Of a DNA stretch of 64,000 nt, positions 19,870 to 28,700 are shown one piece after another. The notes under the pieces were generated by a model. That model ran no database searches. It was not told the origin of the DNA and worked only from the letters and a program-made list of their open reading frames with translations. This DNA comes from an uncultured Flavobacteriales bacterium (GTDB lineage: Bacteria; Bacteroidota; Bacteroidia; Flavobacteriales_G; Salibacteraceae). Both the position numbers and the translations under genes were made by a program. The first letter of the stretch is position 1, and each line of letters begins with the position of its first letter. The stretch covers positions 1 to 64,000 of the forward strand of contig CAJQLE010000003.1 of NCBI GenBank assembly GCA_905479105.1, written 5' to 3'.

Positions 19870-20112
19870 AACCGATTTAGGGTCAGGGCTTATAATGTTG
19901 ATAACTGTGGTTTCGTTTCTATTGTAAACCAAAAAAGATTCAATTGTAAATGGATCTCAGATACCTCAACAATAGATGTGAAATTTCAGAAAAAAGGTAA
20001 CTATAAGACGATTCTTATTGTTCAGCATGATAAACTCGAACCTCAAACCGATGCGGAGATTATACGCAAATTCTGGAAACGCAGCATTCCAAACATGATT
20101 GAATCCCTCTAT
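19870..20112 (+). pseudogene. SRPBCC-family protein, C-terminal remnant
   Basis: The forward frame is open from 19870 but lacks a proper start. It reads KWISDTSTIDVKFQKKGNY, then KTILIVQHDKL and IIRKFWKRSIPNMIESL, the pattern of the last strands and long C-terminal helix of SRPBCC/AHSA1-like proteins. The N-terminal half is missing. It runs into the 3' end of the convergent DUF5723 gene. Confidence 0.5.
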
Positions 20113-21537
20113 TTACCAATCGGGGCACGCGGCAGGGTCATTCTCATGACGCCTAAAAATGTCCCTAAACTTAAATCCTTCCAATCCCTTTACCGGTTCT
20201 TCCCGACAACCCGGAGCTCTGTTAAATCTTATTCTAAGATGCATATATGCATTTGCTTTATAAACATCTGAACGAATGAAATAAGGAAAGAAGTGCTCTG
20301 TGCCTATCGTTAAAACCCATAACCTCAGCGCTAACCCTAAATGCGGGTCTCGGTAGTTTTCCAGTGAAAATGGCATTGCGACCATTAACCATCTTTTCTC
20401 AAAACGGGGCGTTACGGCTATAAGATTGGAGCGTTCTGAACCATAGGATGAAGGGAAGCTTAAACGTTGTGTATATAGTCCGTTTATGAAAAGTCCATTT
20501 TCAAAATTATAATCGAACTGAGCATTCACACCCATTGGTAACCACGCTGTATACTTATCTCCATCCTTAGAAACTGCGCTCATATCAAGTCCATCTGAAA
20601 TTGAATTCAAATATTGATCGGTTCCATTTGAAATTGAATTCAAATATTGATCGGCTTCTTCATCGGAATCAAAACGATTGTATAGAGCCCCACGTTTCAT
20701 TCTTATTCCACCAAGATCGACAAGCGATACACTAAACTTCCACTTATATGGCAAAGTATGGCATCTGACTCCCCTGCCATGAGGCACATAGTTGGTTACA
20801 TCATCTAGCATTCTCTTATAAGTAGCGCCAAGACTCGCACTCCATCCGCTTCCAGCCCTAAATGCTGGAGTTGTGTGTGCATACTTCCCACTACCATCCA
20901 ATAACTCTCCGACATTATTTTGTATAAGCATTTCTCCATCATCGATGAACAATGCTGCACTTTGAAGCCCGAAAAGTCGATTCACGGTCACTGCACTGGT
21001 TATCAAATGCTTGTCAAACTGATACAGAAGTCGACCATATGTGAGCCCGATTTCTCCCCAGACCAATGTCTTTATTCTCATGTTGTTGACTGTCAACACA
21101 GTTGAATCTTCATCAGACCCCTCATTTATTAGATAATCAGCATATTCAATGGGAACTTTACTCACGTTGCCTGAACCTCTTAATGAAAAATGTATACCAA
21201 TGGCCTGTTTACCAATTGATAAGCTTGCGCTTGGACCTAAAACTTGTGCATTCATTTGAGCCCAAACAGTTTTACGTTCTAGATTAATTGCGCGGTTTCC
21301 ATAGCTTTTAAAATTCAGCAGTGTTGATTGATTTAGGTAGGCGAAATTGTTCGTAGCATGAACATTAGCGCCTGCTAGATGTATGTCTAGCCATGGCTTT
21401 TGATCTACAATTGCCGATGGATTTAACAACATCGCATTTGCAGGAGTATAATTATCAATAGTTGCCCCGATCCATTCTTGTGAAAAAACAAAGCCTGAAC
21501 AAAATGATATGTAAAATATGGTTAAATACTTTTTCAA
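20113..21537 (-). CDS. DUF5723-like outer-membrane protein
   Basis: About 474 residues if translation starts at the TTG at 21537, which gives a signal peptide (KKYLTIFYISFCSGFVFSQ). The frame is open further to 21648, but that extension spoils the signal peptide. After the signal come LNPSAIVDQKPWLDIHLAG and NNFAYL, a typical DUF5723 opening, and alternating beta strands throughout, as expected of a barrel. It contains an in-frame 11-residue tandem duplication (DQYLNSISNG and DQYLNSISDG). Function unknown. It is the only intact gene in a stretch full of decayed fragments. Confidence 0.75.
   Translation of the reverse strand: MKKYLTIFYISFCSGFVFSQEWIGATIDNYTPANAMLLNPSAIVDQKPWLDIHLAGANVHATNNFAYLNQSTLLNFKSYGNRAINLERKTVWAQMNAQVLGPSASLSIGKQAIGIHFSLRGSGNVSKVPIEYADYLINEGSDEDSTVLTVNNMRIKTLVWGEIGLTYGRLLYQFDKHLITSAVTVNRLFGLQSAALFIDDGEMLIQNNVGELLDGSGKYAHTTPAFRAGSGWSASLGATYKRMLDDVTNYVPHGRGVRCHTLPYKWKFSVSLVDLGGIRMKRGALYNRFDSDEEADQYLNSISNGTDQYLNSISDGLDMSAVSKDGDKYTAWLPMGVNAQFDYNFENGLFINGLYTQRLSFPSSYGSERSNLIAVTPRFEKRWLMVAMPFSLENYRDPHLGLALRLWVLTIGTEHFFPYFIRSDVYKANAYMHLRIRFNRAPGCREEPVKGLEGFKFRDIFRRHENDPAACPDW
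20594..20654. repeat. 33-base in-frame tandem duplication
   Basis: The block containing GAAATTGAATTCAAATATTG occurs at 20597 and again at 20630, nearly identical. It duplicates 11 codons inside the DUF5723 gene. Confidence 0.85.
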
Positions 21538-21814
21538 TTCAATAAAAGACACACCAAATAAAGAGATATTCGATGAATATGCAGAAATACATACAAAGCT
21601 TGATTCAATATTCAGATATACGCGAGAAGTTGATTTAACGGTTTTCATAGGTTTTCAATATGCACTACTTATATGGGCCGTTAAATGCTTTAAAACGCTC
21701 TCTATTGATTCTGTGAATTACCTTATCCGACTGAATATTATCTCTGTAAAACTTCACTTCCTTCCAACTAACAATATTTCAATATGAAACTTTAATTTTT
21801 CGGGTGAAGAGTCG

Positions 21815-21934
21815 ACTGTTTCTGATGAAAAGGGTACGTCCATATGCGGTATCGAGTTGGCTTGAGAAGATGGAAGGCTTCTTTCAGAAAACCTATTTCT
21901 TATTCTTTTATCCAATCCTCAAAAAACGCTATTC
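21815..21934 (+). pseudogene. DUF3109 gene fragment (decayed duplicate)
   Basis: These 120 bases align with 5906-6027 (reverse strand), the middle of the intact DUF3109 gene. The encoded start (STVSDEKGTS, CGIELA) is recognisable, but a tryptophan codon has become TGA and one base is missing shortly after. The 21650-22280 stretch otherwise holds no gene except the leader copy below. Confidence 0.8.
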
Positions 21935-22140
21935 CTCAATCAAGCCATAGTGTTTAGTAAGGTTTCCATAATTGCTTTTTAACCATCTGAAAATTTTCGC
22001 ATGTTCAGAAGCTCACACCCTTGTCAAAAAATATCGGTCAACTTAGGATCTTATTCTCCCAACCTTTGTGAATGAGCTGAAAGATATATACGATGAAAAG
22101 GCTTTCTGGGTGTCTCAAACGGAATGTTAAATGATGCTGA

Positions 22141-22220
22141 TCAATAAAAATGGTTTGACAGGAGAGCCTCTTTAATAAAGTTTTGCTGAGCAGAATTTTT
22201 AGTTGGCTCTAACTAAACCT
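22141..22220 (+). repeat. Decayed copy of the nrdB leader
   Basis: Bases 22141-22196 match the reverse strand of 5522-5576 and 22204-22220 match that of 5394-5411, with the intervening leader deleted. With the DUF3109 fragment upstream it keeps the original gene order. A 24-codon frame starting at 22221 (MKGLIISAITCLLMVSSQ) looks like a truncated signal peptide and stops at once. Confidence 0.75.
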
Positions 22221-22280
22221 ATGAAAGGACTAATTATTTCAGCAATCACTTGCCTATTGATGGTATCATCTCAAAACAAT

Positions 22281-22616
22281 TCACATTGGTTCTAGGCAAA
22301 ACAACTCCACCCTGTAGTCTCCTAAACATTCCGGGAACAACTGATCAGATATCCTAAAATCGGCTTGAACTTGAGTAGAATCTCCGAGTGATGCAGTGAA
22401 ATTAAACTGAGAAATATTAGCCGGCTCATAAATCAACTTGTCGGAGATTATTATAAAAGTACAATCATTCGAGATATTCGTTCTAACAAGGACATAAGTT
22501 TCTGAACATTCAGCAACTGAATCTTTACAACCGATATTACTCAAGTTAACAAGGGTGAAACTGATGTAAAGCGCAGCTTTGATCAATTTAGATTTCTTGT
22601 TACTCAATATTTTCAT
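22281..22616 (-). CDS. Small putative lipoprotein in the chaperone/usher-like locus
   Basis: 111 residues. A hydrophobic N-terminal stretch (LIKAALYISFTLVNLSNIGC) ends in a cysteine that could be a lipidation site, although the lipobox is not ideal. Five further cysteines follow (CSETYVLV, NDCTFIII, FPECLGDY, LFCLEPM). No family recognised. Its start overlaps the preceding gene by 17 bases, so it is the last gene of the three-gene reverse-strand operon beginning at 24296. Confidence 0.6.
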   Translation of the reverse strand: MKILSNKKSKLIKAALYISFTLVNLSNIGCKDSVAECSETYVLVRTNISNDCTFIIISDKLIYEPANISQFNFTASLGDSTQVQADFRISDQLFPECLGDYRVELFCLEPM

Positions 22617-23544
22617 ATTCGATTTTATTCATTAATTCACCCTGACTATTATAGATTTTCAGATCCCCTGAAATCTTTCCATCTTTCAAAAATGCAGAGC
22701 TAACAAGGATGCCCTTATTATCAAAAACCTCCCAGTCTCCATGCTTCTTTCCGTTGATGTAGTTTCCCTTTTCCATCCATATGCCATTTTCATGATACGA
22801 GGCATAACTCCCTATTCTTTGATTCTCTATGTAATTGCACTCAGATTTGATTTGACCGCTCGGATAATAGGTCAAGTGCGGGCCATGAAGAAGATTATTT
22901 CGATAACTCAATTTTTGAGAAATAATTTTTGAGTCAATATGGTATGTAAATGATTGACCTTCGAGCAAACCAAGATGATAGTTTTCGTTTTTCAATAGAA
23001 AACCAGATTCTGAATAGAAAGAGCGCATTCCGTCTCTTAATCCAGTTTTAAACCTTGAGACCTCCTTTATTTTTCCAGATTTAAAATAGTTTATTGTAAT
23101 TCCTTCATTTACATTACGTTTATAGCTGCTTTTCTCCATCAATTCGCCAGTTTCATAATAGAAGATTACTTTGCCGTGGAGTAAATTTTTACGGTATTTA
23201 CCCGTATACCTCAGTTTTTGCGATTGCGTATAAAACCTTTCAAAAGGACCGTTTTGTTTACCCTTTTTATAGGTCAACTTCTGCTCAACAAACCCATTTT
23301 GATCCGATAGTATCCATTCCCCCGAGAGTTTGTTTTTTCTGTAACACCCCCTTTGGTCAGGGGATCCATTTCTGTAAAACGAATGATAAAAGCCGGAGCG
23401 GATTGTGTCTCCTGTTGAATTTATTTTAGCCAAATAAACTTCCCTCACTATAGCGGTCCCTGAATAATGTACAACTATGGTGTCGGGTTCCATTGGAATA
23501 ATTGAGGAAAACAATATCCCAAAATAAACGGATAAAACAGACAT
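22600..23544 (-). CDS. MORN/YwqK-type repeat protein
   Basis: 314 residues made almost entirely of about ten repeats of roughly 23 residues with the pattern YYxxGxLxxxxxYKxGxxxG, for example FYYETGELMEKSSYKRN and YYPSGQIKSECNY. An N-terminal hydrophobic segment (VLSVYFGILFSSIIPM) could be a signal. Such repeats form flat beta sheets; they occur in YwqK-family proteins with diverse or unknown roles. Its start overlaps the stop of the chaperone-like gene by one base, so the two are cotranslated. It may bind the product of that operon; that is inference. Confidence 0.8.
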   Translation of the reverse strand: MSVLSVYFGILFSSIIPMEPDTIVVHYSGTAIVREVYLAKINSTGDTIRSGFYHSFYRNGSPDQRGCYRKNKLSGEWILSDQNGFVEQKLTYKKGKQNGPFERFYTQSQKLRYTGKYRKNLLHGKVIFYYETGELMEKSSYKRNVNEGITINYFKSGKIKEVSRFKTGLRDGMRSFYSESGFLLKNENYHLGLLEGQSFTYHIDSKIISQKLSYRNNLLHGPHLTYYPSGQIKSECNYIENQRIGSYASYHENGIWMEKGNYINGKKHGDWEVFDNKGILVSSAFLKDGKISGDLKIYNSQGELMNKIEYENIE

Positions 23545-24296
23545 TAATTCAAGATGGTTTGTACCCCTTTTAAATCAGCATTTGGGCTGTAATCCATCAA
23601 AACGCTTAACATCGCTTTAGCATAGTCGTGTTCAGGAATCACAATAGAAAGAGTCTTCTCTGCCCCAGGCAATAAATTAACCACCTTTTCATCAAATTCC
23701 ATTTCCTCCCCGGTCAAAATATTTGTTAGAAGAAAAGTAACCTTTGCCTTTACTCTTGCGTCACCGGTGTTTGCAATCCTAACGTCATATCCTAAATCGG
23801 TCTTCTCAGGGGTGAAAATTTCGGCATCAGGCTGAGCCTCATCACTGTGCATATAAACCATTATCGAGATTGCAGGTTTTATTTTGACGCCCGCCCCCAA
23901 CGAAGTAACTTCTTCAAGGACCGAAACTTCGTTTTCAGCAATTACTGAGAGCTTAGCCCACTTCATCTTAGATGCGATTATAGGCTCTATAGAGAGCGTA
24001 AAATAACCTTTTTCATTTGGTTGTAATAAAATCGTTGAAGGTGAAATATTCATTTCACCTTTTAATGTGTGGGATGTCGAACCAAACTCGGCTGGCATCT
24101 TTTCCCCTCCCTCCTCTATGATAAAATCATATTCCTTGACATTAAAAATTTTCGGGGAGTCGGTATGGTTAAAAATCATAACATCTCTTACAAAACGCCC
24201 TTGGCTAGCATTAGCCTCTATCAATACGGGACTCACCTCAAAATCTTGCGCAAAAAGCGTTTGAGAAAAAAAGAAAAAAAGAAAAAAATACTTCAT
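23544..24296 (-). CDS. PapD-like periplasmic chaperone
   Basis: 250 residues with a clear signal peptide (MKYFFLFFFFSQTLFAQ). Two Ig-like domains are visible. The N-terminal one carries the FEVSPVLIEANASQGRFVRD opening, then VMIFNHTDSPKIFNVK, LQPNEKGYFTLSI and WAKLSVIAE, which resembles the first domain of pilus chaperones. The second begins near YDVRIANTGDARVKAKV. It starts a reverse operon and is divergent from the subunit-like gene at 24374, the arrangement expected of a chaperone for those proteins. A TATATTTG box precedes it. The chaperone role is inferred from fold pattern and context. Confidence 0.65.
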   Translation of the reverse strand: MKYFFLFFFFSQTLFAQDFEVSPVLIEANASQGRFVRDVMIFNHTDSPKIFNVKEYDFIIEEGGEKMPAEFGSTSHTLKGEMNISPSTILLQPNEKGYFTLSIEPIIASKMKWAKLSVIAENEVSVLEEVTSLGAGVKIKPAISIMVYMHSDEAQPDAEIFTPEKTDLGYDVRIANTGDARVKAKVTFLLTNILTGEEMEFDEKVVNLLPGAEKTLSIVIPEHDYAKAMLSVLMDYSPNADLKGVQTILN

Positions 24297-24318
24297 AGAC
24301 AGTTTTTAGCAATAAAAA

Positions 24319-24326
24319 CAAATATA
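24319..24326 (-). promoter_or_regulatory. -7 box of the chaperone-MORN-lipoprotein operon
   Basis: Read on the reverse strand, TATATTTG matches TAnnTTTG, 22 bases before the chaperone ATG. The forward promoter for 24374 must lie in the same 77-base gap; TATTTTCG at 24341-24348 is one mismatch from the consensus. Confidence 0.45.
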
Positions 24327-24373
24327 GTATGCAAAAGCACTATTTTCGTTAACTATTATATAATCAATTAACA

Positions 24374-25039
24374 ATGAAAAAAATTACTCTACTAGGTTTA
24401 TCAGCAGCTTTGATGTTTGCAGGAGTTAGCTCCCAAGCTCAAGCGGTGCGTGATCGAAATGTAATTCCGGTTGCGGTGAATCTCAATCAAGTACTCAGAA
24501 TGTCCATCTACGATGGTGGTAACATTGAGTTTGTATTTAACACCATAGATGATTACCGTGATGGTCTTTCAGGTGATGCTGCTGGAGCTGCTAATGATGC
24601 CACGTCTGCCGGGTTTTATCAGTCATCTTTTACAATTTCATCATCCACTGAATGGGATTTGATGTACGGAGCTGAAAATGCAACTTTTATTGGAGTAGAT
24701 GATGGAACAACTCCGAATACTCTAGCCTTGGATAATGTTGGATTACAGATTGTTGCAAATGGTGCCCACACTCTAGCAACAGGTGAAATCATTAGCGCCC
24801 CAACGACACTGGGTACGGTTGTGGCTGATTTAGACCTATATCCTCAAGAATTCCTTGGTTGGGATAACACTGGGGCTTCCAATGCAGGAGACGAGGCAGA
24901 TAATGATTTTACTATTCAATGGAGATGCGGTACCGCTGAAGGTGACATGAATGCTGTTTCATTAATAGAGCAAACAGGGGTTGATCCGGATAGATACGTA
25001 GTAAACGTACTTTTCGAATTACAGATTTCAGATAACTAA
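24374..25039 (+). CDS. Secreted subunit-like protein 1
   Basis: 221 residues with a signal peptide (MKKITLLGLSAALMFAGVSSQAQA). The mature part is a single beta-rich domain containing IEFVFNTIDDYRDGLS and WDLMYGAENATFIG and ending in an alternating hydrophobic strand (RYVVNVLFELQI). The protein at 25091 shares the F-x-F-x-TIDDY-x-x-G motif and the late strand, so the two are paralogous. Its cluster with a chaperone and a large barrel suggests a structural subunit. A strong terminator follows, which would let this gene be expressed more than the downstream ones, as for a major subunit. Confidence 0.65.
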   Translation: MKKITLLGLSAALMFAGVSSQAQAVRDRNVIPVAVNLNQVLRMSIYDGGNIEFVFNTIDDYRDGLSGDAAGAANDATSAGFYQSSFTISSSTEWDLMYGAENATFIGVDDGTTPNTLALDNVGLQIVANGAHTLATGEIISAPTTLGTVVADLDLYPQEFLGWDNTGASNAGDEADNDFTIQWRCGTAEGDMNAVSLIEQTGVDPDRYVVNVLFELQISDN

Positions 25040-25051
25040 ACATTTCAAAAT

Positions 25052-25085
25052 AAAGGCGAACCAATTTATTGATTCGCCTTTGTTT
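25052..25085 (+). terminator. Terminator inside the subunit/barrel gene set
   Basis: AAAGGCGAA (25052-25060) and TTCGCCTTT (25073-25081) are perfect 9-base arms, and the stem extends with CAAT/ATTG inside. GTTTTA follows. It lies just 10 bases before the next ATG. Confidence 0.8.
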
Positions 25086-25090
25086 TAACA

Positions 25091-25783
25091 ATGATTTGTC
25101 TCCGTCACTCTATTTTTGTTTTTGCACTTTTTTCGATAAACCAGGCTTTTGGTCAATGCTCTCCATGTAATGATCCTGCACCGGTTGGTATTATTGATTT
25201 TAATAGTGCCAGAATCAGTGTGCTCGCTGGTTCAAGTGTTGAATTCAATTTTCAGACCATAGATGACTATAAGAATGGAATATCAAAAACCAATAGTACA
25301 GTTATGGGTATATCGGTTTGTAATTGTAATTCAGAAGGGGGGACTTCTCTAGACCCTGTAGGTGGTTCGACCATTACGGGTTATTCAATATATTTTGACA
25401 CCGATGATGCACAATTCACAGGTTTGAGTCCTTCAAATTCACTTCCACTTTGCGCCCTTGAAGCATTAGCAAATACATCATCGGGATTTGCAGCCTCTGC
25501 GGTGACGATTTCTAATACCAAAGTGGCTTTGGGTCAAATACCAACTGTAGGGGGGGCAATCTTTAAAGAAGATAATGGAGTTAATGTGATTACTGATCGA
25601 TTTTGGACAACTGACCAAATAAGCATCGATTACTTTATGGGAGTAGCTCCGGGGATTGGTGGTTGTACTCTAGCTGTACCTTTCATAGATGCAGCGGGAG
25701 GATATGTACCTGACTCATACTATGTAACCGTCTCCTTCACTTTAGTTCCAGAATGCACAACATGCACAGACGTGTCATATTAA
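25091..25783 (+). CDS. Secreted subunit-like protein 2
   Basis: 230 residues with a signal peptide (CLRHSIFVFALFSINQAFGQ). It shares with the upstream protein the segment VEFNFQTIDDYKNGIS and a final strand SYYVTVSFTLVP, but has extra cysteines (CSPCNDPAP, VCNCNSE, PECTTCTDVSY) that could form disulfides. It starts just after the terminator at 25052 and ends 14 bases before the barrel gene. A minor or tip subunit would fit; this is inference. Confidence 0.65.
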   Translation: MICLRHSIFVFALFSINQAFGQCSPCNDPAPVGIIDFNSARISVLAGSSVEFNFQTIDDYKNGISKTNSTVMGISVCNCNSEGGTSLDPVGGSTITGYSIYFDTDDAQFTGLSPSNSLPLCALEALANTSSGFAASAVTISNTKVALGQIPTVGGAIFKEDNGVNVITDRFWTTDQISIDYFMGVAPGIGGCTLAVPFIDAAGGYVPDSYYVTVSFTLVPECTTCTDVSY

Positions 25784-25797
25784 ATAGTTATTGAAGG

Positions 25798-28700
25798 ATG
25801 CGTCTCGGTCATATCATAGCCTTGTTCATTTTATATCCGGCTGTGTTTTTTCCTGCTTTTTCGCAAGGTATTAACGACAATGTTCTTGAATTAAACGACA
25901 GCTCGTTGAATGATCTTGCAACAGACAGTTTGTTATTTATAGATAGCATTGCTAAATCTGTTGACCCATTTTTTGATCAATCGAATGGTCTAAATCCTCA
26001 AAATTCAATCAACTCATTCGATAGCATCGGGGAAGAGTTGAAATTTTCGATTTATAAACAAGATATTGACGACCAAACTTCTGTTTTTAATAGCTTGGTT
26101 TTTGTAAATAAAACGAATAAGCTCGTTTCAGGCAAGATCAATTTGCAACTACCAAGCGGCTGGATTCATTTAGTCTCCCAGCAACTGGAGTTTATGGCTA
26201 ATCCCGGTGAGACTATTTACATTCCAATGCGATTGATCGCTCCTAAAAATATGGAAGGGGGAAAATCTTACATAATAGGCGCCACTGTGAGTCTTGATGA
26301 TGATAAAAAAATAAAGGCTTATGCATACATCCAAAAAGCAGCCCGTTTTGATTTGAGTGTGATAAATCAAAATAATTCAATTCTTATCAATCCGATAGAG
26401 TTATCTGGTGAGACAGGAATACGAATCATTAATCAAGGTAATGTGAGTGAAAATATCAATCTCTCATTTAACTATCCCTTGGACTATAAGTTAATTGCAC
26501 CTGTCACAAGTTTTTCAACTTCTTTCAACTTAAAAGCAAAATCAGACACTGTGATTCTTATTAAACTTAAGCGGACAGTATTGACGGATTCATTGCGAAG
26601 TGAAAATTTACCTCAAGAAAGGTTAAAATATTCTATATATGGATCAGGCCGCCAAATAGAAGGTAGCTTTTTAATTGAAAACTATCAATCAAGTTTAATA
26701 GATGAAACCTATAAAGAGCTCTCACCTCTATACATTACTGCAGGAGTATTTAATATTGGCAATCCGGGTGGAGAGCGGTACATGTCTGCTGCAGGTGGCA
26801 AGCTTCAATTAAATGCCAAAACGGATGTTAATTATTATTTAGGAAGTTTTAACTTAGGTCAGGTTGGAATTGCATCACTTGGAGAAGGAACGACTCGAAG
26901 TATTTACCAGTATAGACTTGGAATTAGGAGGGGATTGAGCCGTGTTGACTTGAGCAGTAATTTTTACAATAAGCATATTCCTTTGAGATATCAGGGTTTG
27001 AGATATAATTATCAAGGAAAAAAAATCGTATTCGCCACGGAGGCGGGTAAAAGTTACTTACCCGACACATATGTGTCCAGCACTTCGCTAAGCATCAATT
27101 CATTTGCTTTACCCTTTAACTTAGGATATTCCACAACCTTTGGAAATAATAATTTCAATGTAAGTGCATTCGAAGCAGGCGTTAAAACCCCAGTATCTCG
27201 TTTATTAAGATTGGGTGTTGGCGCCACATATTATTTAGGAGAAATAACCTCGCCCGGTGCAGTTGCGCCAAGAAATATTAATCGGCTTGGCTATTATGCC
27301 GCAGGAGACTTTAATGCAGGAAGGCTATCAATGTCCGGACGTTGGAACTTTAGACCCACCAATGGGTTTGCTATTTCAGGTGACCGCAGTTCATTGGTGA
27401 TCTCCGGGAAAATAAAGACGGATAAGGCCTTCCATCACCGTTTTAACGCTACTGACATTCGTCAAGACTTTACTCGCGGTGATTTTTCTAATAATTTAGA
27501 AAATCGTTTTGCATCTTGGACAACAACCTACAATACTGCTTCAAACTGGATGATAAGTCTCAATCCTCAGTATCGCAGTATAGTTAGGGAGAGTGTGTTG
27601 CCATCCGTTACTACCCGATTAAGTACATTTTACTATGGATCATCCTTTGGACTAAGTAAAAGGCTAAACCCCTTAGAAGTAGTTTCTGTTTTCGCGAACC
27701 CTATGATTACGAATGCAGTTTATGATTTTGAATCAAGTCAATCTGGTAGTTACACTATGCGAACCGAGCTGAGTCCTGCATATAATTTGGGGCTTCGCTA
27801 TTCCAGAAATAATGCATTAAACATAACAGGAGACATATTTAGAGGGCCTTTCTTCATCTACAATTATTCCGTATCCACTTCCGACACTTTACTCATTCCA
27901 TTCTCCTCAGGTCTAATAAGATTATCTGCCGGATACAATAAAGACTTTAAAATTTCGAATATTAATTTAAACCTAAATTTAAGAGCCTTTTATAGCTTGG
28001 ATGTTATTACCAAAGCGGAGCAATTGAATATTGGGGCCAATGCCATTGCCTCACTTCCGCAAGGAATAAGAATAAGCAGCTATATTAACTGGTTCGCATC
28101 TTCCTACGAAAGCCGTTCAGGAGAGATTAGTAATAAAAATATCAACATCAACGCAGCTATTACAAAGTCCTTCTATTGGCAGCAACCTTACGAGAAGTTT
28201 TACAAAATGAACATTTTATGTTATGAGGACCTGAACGGAAATGGAAATAGAGAACCCCATGAACCAGCATTGCCCAGCATAAATATTAACTTAAAGGCTG
28301 AAAAAGAAGATTTTATTGACAAAAAGCATTCGCGTTCACCCAATACCGATCTAATCACAGATGTTTCGGGCAGGGTAAAATTCAACAAGATTCCTGCAGC
28401 TACCTATGATGTTAAATTCTATGAGCTTTTTAGTGTATCCGATTTGCATCCAACTTATGGATTCGTGCAGGAAATATTGCTAAATGATGATAAAACGATC
28501 GAAGTTCCGTTTATTAAGAATTATCACGTCCGAGGCAAAATATCCATTATAAAATCAAAGAGGTCGCGAGTTTCATCCTTCAATATAGAAGGTCTTATTA
28601 TCATCGCAGAGTCTGAGAAGGGTGAAGTTTATAGAACATTGACAGATGAGTTTGGAAACTATAATTTAACTATCCCTGGTGCGGGTGTTTACAAGCTGAC

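Noticed and set aside
21518-21787. 89-codon forward frame
   Set aside because: Antisense to the 5' end of the DUF5723 gene and its upstream region; no features of a protein.
22221-22295. 24-codon secreted peptide gene
   Set aside because: It begins inside the decayed nrdB leader copy and stops right after a signal-like stretch; more likely a truncated remnant.
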